The position numbers and the translations under genes are program-made. Positions 48,538 through 64,000 of a stretch of 64,000 nucleotides of DNA are shown one piece after another; within the stretch, counting starts at the first letter, position 1, and every line of letters begins with the position of its first letter. Where the stretch lies: contig NC_087084.1 of assembly GCF_026151205.1 (NCBI RefSeq), forward strand, positions 6,565,538 to 6,629,537. Reading direction: 5' to 3'. The notes below the pieces were generated by a model. It did no database searches. It saw only the letters and a list, made by a program, of their open reading frames with translations, and was not told the DNA's origin. The stretch comes from Bolinopsis microptera (Eukaryota; Ctenophora; Tentaculata; Lobata; Bolinopsidae).

Positions 48538-49026
48538 TTGTAGGTTTACAACCTACCAGGACGCGCGCCGAGTTGGACTCGTCTACGGTCCAATATATGG
48601 ATCGGACTCATTTTACCAAAAAAACGAGCTAAATAATCCGAGATTGGCGTCATTCCCGATCTCATTTTTAAATCCCAGAATTTGGGAATCCCGACCGAAA
48701 TAAATTCCGGGATTTCCGAAAATCGGGAAAAATTTCCTAGATTCCCGAAAAATCGGGAATTTCCCGGGATTTCCCGGAAATCGGGATTCCCGAACATTGA
48801 AAGTTTGTTAAAACAAATGGTGGCAATCCTGGAGTTCGACTACGAGTTTCATAAAAGTGTATTTAAAGCAGTATATAGTGTCAATTGCTTCACCTAACCA
48901 TGTGCTTTCGCACCACTGCGGGCGCGCGCTACTTTAACGGGTGATACTCGTAAAATATCTGTTCCATAGGACCGTAGATGAGTCCAACTCGGCCCGCGTC
49001 CTGGTAGGTTGTATAAAACCTACAAA
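48538..49026. mobile_element. ~490-bp TIR element with GGGAATTTCC-rich core
   Basis: The ends share CAACCTACCAGGACGCG and GAGTTGGACTC plus CTACGGTCC in inverse orientation (TIR of about 55 bases). The core at 48650-48795 is a dense run of GGGAATTTCCC, GGGATTTCCC and TTCCCGGAA motifs. A third terminal repeat lies alone at about 49220-49268. Confidence 0.7.
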
Positions 49027-49337
49027 CGCTACTGCAAGCGCAAGGGTTCTAGATAGAGCAATGCGTGACGCGCTTGTTTCACAATTAGAATGAAGTGCCT
49101 TCGGCGGTCTAGTGCTACTGCAAGCAAAAAGGTTCACCGGTGCTTTCGCGTCACTTCGGGCGCGCTTGTTTCACAAGTAAAAATAGGATAGAGCAACCCA
49201 TAATACTCGTAAAATATTTGTTTCGAGTTTAACTCGGCGCGCGTCCTGGTAGGTAATAAACTTACAATTTGTGCAGCGCGTTAAAGCGGCGAGAAGTCCT
49301 CAAAAACTAATTATATTATCCGTAAATTCAATAGTCA

Positions 49338-49424
49338 ACACAGGAGGACTATAGTGCAAAGAAACTGCTGATAACTGCTCCTCACTGCTGCTCACTGCTG
49401 CTATGGGCGCGCGCCCATAGCAGC
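49338..49424 (+). repeat. Half copy of the ACTGCTGCTC foldback element
   Basis: Begins ACACAGGAGGACTATAGTGC, continues AAAGAAACTGCTG, then the ACTGCTGCTC units, then the palindrome CTATGGGCGCGCGCCCATAG. The right arm is lost. Confidence 0.7.
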
Positions 49425-49917
49425 GTGCCGCGTATATTTCACCAATTTACACCCTAGTATGAAAATCGAGCGTTGAAGCAAATTAAATAAAATATGGTTA
49501 TATTTAAACCAAAATGCATTAGAAGTCATTTAGTGATTTTATTGCTTTTCAGAGCTCTTTTTGCTTCTATCATGTATAATTTATGTTTTCATCTATCCAC
49601 ATTAATTCTTATCCATACTAATTTCAATTCCCGTAATATTAATAAAAAGTCGACTCTATAGTCCAACAAGTTGCTCCTTGTTGGATGAACCATTTTGATC
49701 ATTCGATGTTATCGTTCAGCTTTTCTTCAAATCCTAAAAGTTGATAAACGGGGCTTTTTGGCACCTGGTTCAAATAAAGTTGTTTTGATGTTTAATCGTA
49801 TGATTCGAGCACATTTTTCGACTGTTATACTAATATGTAAAAATTGTTATTACATGACATTTTCGTAAAACACCCTGCAATCCCTGCAATACATCAAAAG
49901 CATAATTATGTATGTAC

Positions 49918-50228
49918 ATGGTGGGCCAGAAGTAACTGCCCACACGCAACCCTTTCATAACTCACGTAATTCTTCTTAGAATTGCACAGAAATTTCAGAG
50001 ATTATAGATATGGGTCAAACTTAGATTCCATGAAAGCTTTGTCAAATTTATTTAATTACAGTGGGTGTGGCACGCCAATCCCTCTTTTCCGCTATTGTCA
50101 CCATTAAGTTAGAATGCTTTCAGTTGGGAACTTCAAAATTCCTAGACATATTTGGTTTGATAATAGAAGTGCTTTTTCCTAAATTTCAAGTTGTTTGTTC
50201 ACAATTTACCCGAGTTATGACCTTTTTA
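49918..50228 (+). mobile_element. Left arm of the TA-target element, solo
   Basis: Matches 24538-24870 (GGCCAGAAGTAACTGCCCAC and onward). No right arm follows. Confidence 0.8.
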
Positions 50229-50824
50229 AGATATTGCAGATACGTGATCTCGGCACTTAATCAGTGATCAAATCAGTGATTTCGTCACCCAATTGGGGGA
50301 AGTTGAAAAGATTAAGTTGTAATGATTTATTAATATCTACAACCTTAAGTAGAGAACAGTTAACCATTTCGAAGGCAACTGTGATTAAAATACATTCAAT
50401 CTCAGCAATGGCCAATAGTAGATGGTTGTTGTAAGTCTGGCTTTGTAACACACTGCAGTGTTAAAAGTAAAAAATTGCCATAAACGATTCTGAAAATGCT
50501 CAAATGAATATGATATTTAAATAATGGGGCTGCAATCCTATCCCCCTCATACCAAAATCCTTAACTTGAAAAGACTGGCCACATCCAGAAGCTGAAACTT
50601 GGCACAGGTGTTCTTTGGGGTGTTACGCTAAAACGTTATGTTTTAGAATTTTGATTTTTGCCTTTGTTCTTGAAATATCTAAACTAAAATGTCAAACAGT
50701 ATATATATAATAAAGTAATTCAAGTGTTGCAATTGGCAGAGCACAATACAGAGGTAACGGAAATTGTCCACTGCTACCAATATTTTATAATATGAAATAT
50801 CAACAATCAGATATATATACACAT

Positions 50825-51075
50825 CTACTCCATCATAGGGGCAGGGATGAGGTTATAAGGGACTTCTGATAGTGGTGTCTCATATTTGCTGTCCATTTTT
50901 TTCCCTCTGTACCCTCGTAGAGCTATGAGTGTGGTTCTTAACATAGCGAATCTTATTCTTGTCCTTACATGTCTTACCACATCGCAATACCTCTCTTTTC
51001 TTTTCCTGGCGATGAGGTCTGCCACTCTATTTAGAAACCGCTTACATTCTTTGGACGCGATATCTCAAAAATGCC
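50825..51075 (-). pseudogene. Probable retroelement C-terminal fragment
   Basis: Minus-strand frame with CKRFLNRVADLIARKRKERY, then RTRIRFAMLRTTLIALRGYRG. From family knowledge, ending a polyprotein with a leucine/arginine-rich block of the LRGSR/LRGYR type is common in invertebrate reverse-transcriptase ORFs. No catalytic motif is present. Confidence 0.4.
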
Positions 51076-51256
51076 AGGTCAGATTTTGGTCGGGTTTTTT
51101 TCTTCTTGTTCGTCTCCAGCAGCTCTTATCAAATATGTGAAAACTGGAAAAACGAATTTTACCCCCCCCCCCCCCCCTCTGGCCTTAAGTAATCATAAGT
51201 TTAGCTAATTTACGATATAATTTATGATATTCAGTATATAATTTTTTCATCATTGT

Positions 51257-51356
51257 NNNNNNNNNNNNNNNNNNNNNNNNNNNNNNNNNNNNNNNNNNNN
51301 NNNNNNNNNNNNNNNNNNNNNNNNNNNNNNNNNNNNNNNNNNNNNNNNNNNNNNNN
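51257..51356. other. Scaffold gap, 100 N
   Basis: Exactly 100 Ns, the usual placeholder for unknown length. It lies where the missing C-terminal exons of the SLC4 gene could be. Confidence 1.
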
Positions 51357-52038
51357 TCGAAATTTGTTTTCATCATGGTTATTCCTATGAATAGCAAAAG
51401 TCAAAAACGTGGAGAGAATAATATCTTGCCATTTCCCACCCATCCAAATTACCCGTCCAAATGGTGAAAACAGCTTGATTTTTAAGTGTCGCCACTGTTG
51501 CCATCAGCTGTCAATGAAGAAAATCTCAATCCTCGTGGTTAATGACACAGTACTTAATGACATATTACTTAACTCCCTAAGGCCCGTATTCACCAAATTT
51601 GGTTAAAGTACGACCTTAAAGGAAGAATTTTAAGTGTCACGTTAAAGTGCCACTTAAAAAGTTGGACCCCAATCGACATACGTATTCACCAACTGGAAAT
51701 ACCTCATACTTTAATTTATAGGCTGACCTCCCACTTATGCTCTAAGTGGGAGGTCGACCTATAACTCAAAATGGTATTCAACAATAATTGATCACTGATG
51801 TGACACTTTCAGCGGAAAATTAGTAATAAAAAGTGGACAAACCAGTTTTGGTGAGGGGTGTAGATGTTAGAACTTGGGAGGTGACTGTTTTGGTGATTGC
51901 ATCATGATCAGATGCTTGCGAATGTGCCCTTATTAATATTTGTATTCGATTGTCCGTTTCCGTTTGTTTGCTATTTTGTACTCCCTTTGAGATTTAAAAG
52001 ACCTGCAATTTCCTAATATTGCCTAGTTCATTGCAATT

Positions 52039-52944
52039 TTGTTAAGATCCAGAAAAATGGATGATTTTGATGACTTGTTAGACCTACAGCAACAGTTGGA
52101 AGTTTCTAGAGGTGTTCATCGCAGGCCTGCTACATTAAGAGATCGACTGAATCCACTTGAGGCCTACGATGACGTCGATTTTTATCACCGTTTTCGTGTT
52201 AAGAAAGAGGGTTTTCTTCCGATCCACCAATCTGTGGAGCCGTTACTTCCTCAGTATAGAAAACAAACTAATTCCCCAATGAGCCCGATGCAGCAGCTCT
52301 CTGTGGCGCAACGGTTTTTTGCCACTGGTGATTTTCAGATCTCTTGTGGCGACTTTCAGGGCATTAGTCAGTCTACAGTGTGTCGCACAGTGCACAGAGT
52401 AACTAACGCTATCGCTACACTTTCAAGCCAGGAGATAGTCTTTTCAGATGACACAAGCGAAACTAACAAATGGTTTTTAGAATACTGTGGGTTGCCTGCT
52501 GTAAGTTGGGTTGTGGACGGTTCACACATTCCTATTCAGAGTCCTGGTGGATTGGATACGGAATTGTTTAGATGTCGAAAAACATTTTTCTCCTTTATCA
52601 CGCAATTTGTGTGCGATGAGAAGCTAAGAATCATTGACGTGGTTAGTGGATGGCCTGGAAGTACTCACGACAGCAGAATTTGAAACAATTCTAAGCTTAG
52701 CACTGACTTCGAAACTGGGATGAGGCAGGGGATACTCCTTGGTGATTCGGCTTATCCGTTGACCCCGTATTTGATGACCCCTTACCCTCACCCTCCAAAT
52801 TCAAGAGCAAAGGGGAAATTCAACAAGGCACTATGTGTTCTTAAACGGAGATGGCCATGTCTTAGCAGAGGATTGAGGTGCTCTCATACTAAAGTTCCCA
52901 ATATCATAGTGGCTTGCGCAGTGCTACTCACTTTCCTTAAGTAG
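52039..52944 (+). pseudogene. Harbinger transposase (HARBI1-like nuclease), dead
   Basis: 214 codons run to a TGA, then the same frame continues. Visible family blocks are: ISQSTVCRTVHRV (helix-turn-helix-like, about residues 111-123), VSWVVDGSHIPIQSP with the first catalytic Asp (about 156-170), VVSGWPGSTHDSRI just before the stop, then GILLGDSAYPL with the second Asp, and VLKRRWPCL. A premature TGA lies at 52681-52683. The segment holding the third catalytic Glu (normally just before the LKRRW block) is deleted in frame, with FNKALC running straight into VLKRRW. The enzyme would cut and join DNA at target sites if intact; this copy cannot. Confidence 0.85.
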
Positions 52945-53339
52945 GCTTATTTGTCACCTCTTTTGTTTATTCTACAGATTGACATGTTTAGTTATGCCCC
53001 ATTTAGATGATGTTTATTTGAGAGACTGTCGGGACTCTTTCTTTGGGACGGATTTCTTACTGTATTACCCTTGAGACATTTTCTTGATCAGAGCCAATAG
53101 TTTCATTTTTACGAGTTCTTACGAGAAACTGTTATCTCACTAAATAATTGTATACAATCTGTAATTATCATTTGAAATATAAATTGCAGTTCAACTGTTT
53201 ACATAGTATGATAGTTCAATCGCCAACACTTTACTTTACAAAACTGTTCTCTTAGACGTACAATTTGAATTCTATCAGCATATCTTTATTACATATTCAT
53301 ATCATCATCAGGATGAGCGACAAGATTTTATAAGAAAAC

Positions 53340-54238
53340 ATGAAAAAGGAAGAGGTAGCAGCTGTAGACGATACCGATAAAAAGAAAAGAGCACCTAGAA
53401 GACCAAAATTTAGAGCGGAGGAGAGAGCGTATCTTGTTAAGTTGGTTGACGAGAAAAAAGACATTCTGAAATCGAAAGTCACCAGTCGTGACATAAGAGA
53501 CATAAATAAAAAAGCTACGACTTGGAGAGAGCTAACTGCTCAATTCAACTCTGGTTGTATTCATGCCCCTATACAAAGGAATTGCGGAGAGCTCAAAAAA
53601 AATGAGACAACCTTAAAGATGAGGCAAAAAAGTCTGCAGCAGCACGGAAAAAAGAGCTCACCAAAACTGGAGGGGTAAAGGCAGACATTGCCGTACCTGA
53701 TGAAGTGCTCATGCTCATAGAGAGCATCATCAAAGGAGGGATAAACCCAGTCAAGTGTGAGTTTGACTCTGACTCCACCCTTGGGAGTCTAAAAGAAACT
53801 GACCCCTCACCAGATGTAGAGGTAATAAACCTGGGTGAAGAGGAGCAAGAGTGCCCTAGCACTTCAGCAACAAGTTCGAGCATTAGTACCCCAGCAAGCT
53901 CAAAGAAGAAACCCTCGTTGGAGGTAAAGAACGAGACAAAGAGGCAGAGAAATTCTCCTGCCTCGTCATTTCAGCCCAAGGCAACACATAGGGAAAAACT
54001 GTTCATGTTGCAGGATTGGGCTGAAGAGCTTCACCAAGCAAGAATGGGTATTCTGGCACTTCAGCAAATTCAGATGCAGCAAATGCAAATGCAGCAGGCT
54101 GAAAGGCACGAACTTTGGTTGGAGATTCTAAGGGCCCACAGGGACAACCTGGTACCAACGGCCACCTCTACCGATCTGCCTTTCTCGGCTGGCCTCCTCG
54201 CGGAGCTTGAGAATGGAGACATAGCTGATTTATCGTAA
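53340..54238 (+). pseudogene. Harbinger Myb/SANT-like DNA-binding protein, one frameshift
   Basis: The first frame (53340-53678) starts MKKEEVAAVDD and has a basic trihelix region: KFRAEERAYLVKLVDEKKD, then TTWRELTAQFN, then QRNCGELKK. At the A8 run near 53596 the frame breaks. The continuing frame (about 53600-54238) has AKKSAAARKKELTKTGG, an acidic Ser-rich middle, and a C-terminal Gln/Met-rich helix ending at TAA. From family knowledge, the protein binds the transposon ends and brings in the nuclease. A single indel in a homopolymer could be sequencing error. Confidence 0.75.
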
Positions 54239-54829
54239 TTTTTATTATTTTTATTAAGATTGTTTTTAAACGCTACTACTACTTTTACTCTTGAAACACT
54301 ATGGTTTTTCTTTGTTCCACACGGCACTAGTATATAATAAATAATTAACTTCAGATTTTAAAGATTTCATTTACTTCTCAAATTATTTTAATTTTTGTAA
54401 TTGTCAAAAGTATCAAAACTCTTGTCGGATATATCAAAACACATAATGTATATGTGCGACTGCTACGTATGTAAACTGTGAAAGTAATATTTTAAGTAGC
54501 TGAGGTCTGTAGTTCAAGGTTGATATAGCTGTACCTTAAAAATATCAGTTTTAAGTGTGAGTTTAAGTACCAACTTAAGTGTCAGTTGATTTGGTGAATA
54601 CCAAATTTAAGGGATTTTAAGTGTCACCCTTAAAAATTAAGGGTGACACTTAATCGTGAATTTGGTGAATACCATTTTTAAAGTTGCCACTTAAACTCTT
54701 TTTTAAGTGCGACCTCATACTCAAAACGCTGTTTAAGTATGACCTTAAGGTTGGTGAATACAAATCTCACAAATTAAACTACGGCAGGCGCGGCGTTACT
54801 TATTTAGAATTAAAATCAAACAAACTTAC

Positions 54830-64000
<9,171 letters not shown>

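Larger units (their letters stand above)
51581..54766 (+). mobile_element. PIF/Harbinger transposon with both genes, inactivated
   Basis: The left end is GGCCCGTATTCACCAAATTT. The right end, reversed, shares GTATTCACCAA and CTTAAGGTC. Further copies of the terminal phrase lie at 54590-54670 as an internal palindrome (GGGTGACACTTAA). It carries the nuclease gene and the Myb/SANT-like gene that define the superfamily, in the same orientation. A clean 3-base TWA duplication is not visible (TAA left, TCA right), so the right border is approximate. Confidence 0.85.

Noticed and set aside
51185-51443. Open frames running through the N gap
   Set aside because: They exist only because N is read as open.

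Overview
The window is animal nuclear DNA, not bacterial. It is AT-rich, has GT-AG introns that join in phase, and carries typical metazoan families: an SLC4 bicarbonate transporter, a class A GPCR, a kelch protein and LDLa-like cysteine-rich proteins. It also holds a tRNA-type SINE, LINE fragments, a Harbinger transposon and many inverted-repeat elements. An early-branching invertebrate such as a cnidarian is a guess, not a demonstration. One 100-N scaffold gap lies at 51257-51356. Several one-base frame breaks, some in homopolymers, mean that either gene decay or residual long-read error must be kept in mind.

Layout. 2.0-8.6 kb (+): a spliced gene of unknown function whose introns host a LINE fragment with a PHD-finger ORF1 and a 2-kb TTAA-flanked element. 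9-13.5 kb: dense small inverted-repeat elements, including a tiny 70-81 bp repeat. 14.0-24.0 kb (-): six phase-0 exons encoding the tyrosine-rich C-terminal tail of an unidentified, probably membrane, protein, with nested transposons and a SINE in its introns. 24.1-41.4 kb: a tandem segmental duplication carrying two broken copies of an LDLa-type secreted or membrane gene (+). Each copy has acquired transposons the other lacks, so empty sites are visible inside the window. 41.8-44.8 kb (-): five kelch-repeat exons. 45-51 kb: no gene seen, only repeats. 51.6-54.8 kb (+): a dead Harbinger with both of its genes. 54.8-64.0 kb (-): eleven in-phase exons of an SLC4 transporter, with one in-frame stop and no C-terminal exons visible. 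A two-exon GPCR gene (+) lies inside one of its introns and is followed by about 228 GT units.

The most striking pattern is that minisatellites sit on or immediately beside exon boundaries of the three minus-strand genes. I count ten, eight of them at 3' splice sites. In four cases the repeat unit includes the splice site itself and some exon sequence, and most units carry a branch-point-like motif. The second strong result is that paralogous empty sites independently define the boundaries and target-site duplications of a TA element, a hAT MITE, a TTAA element and a LINE insertion.
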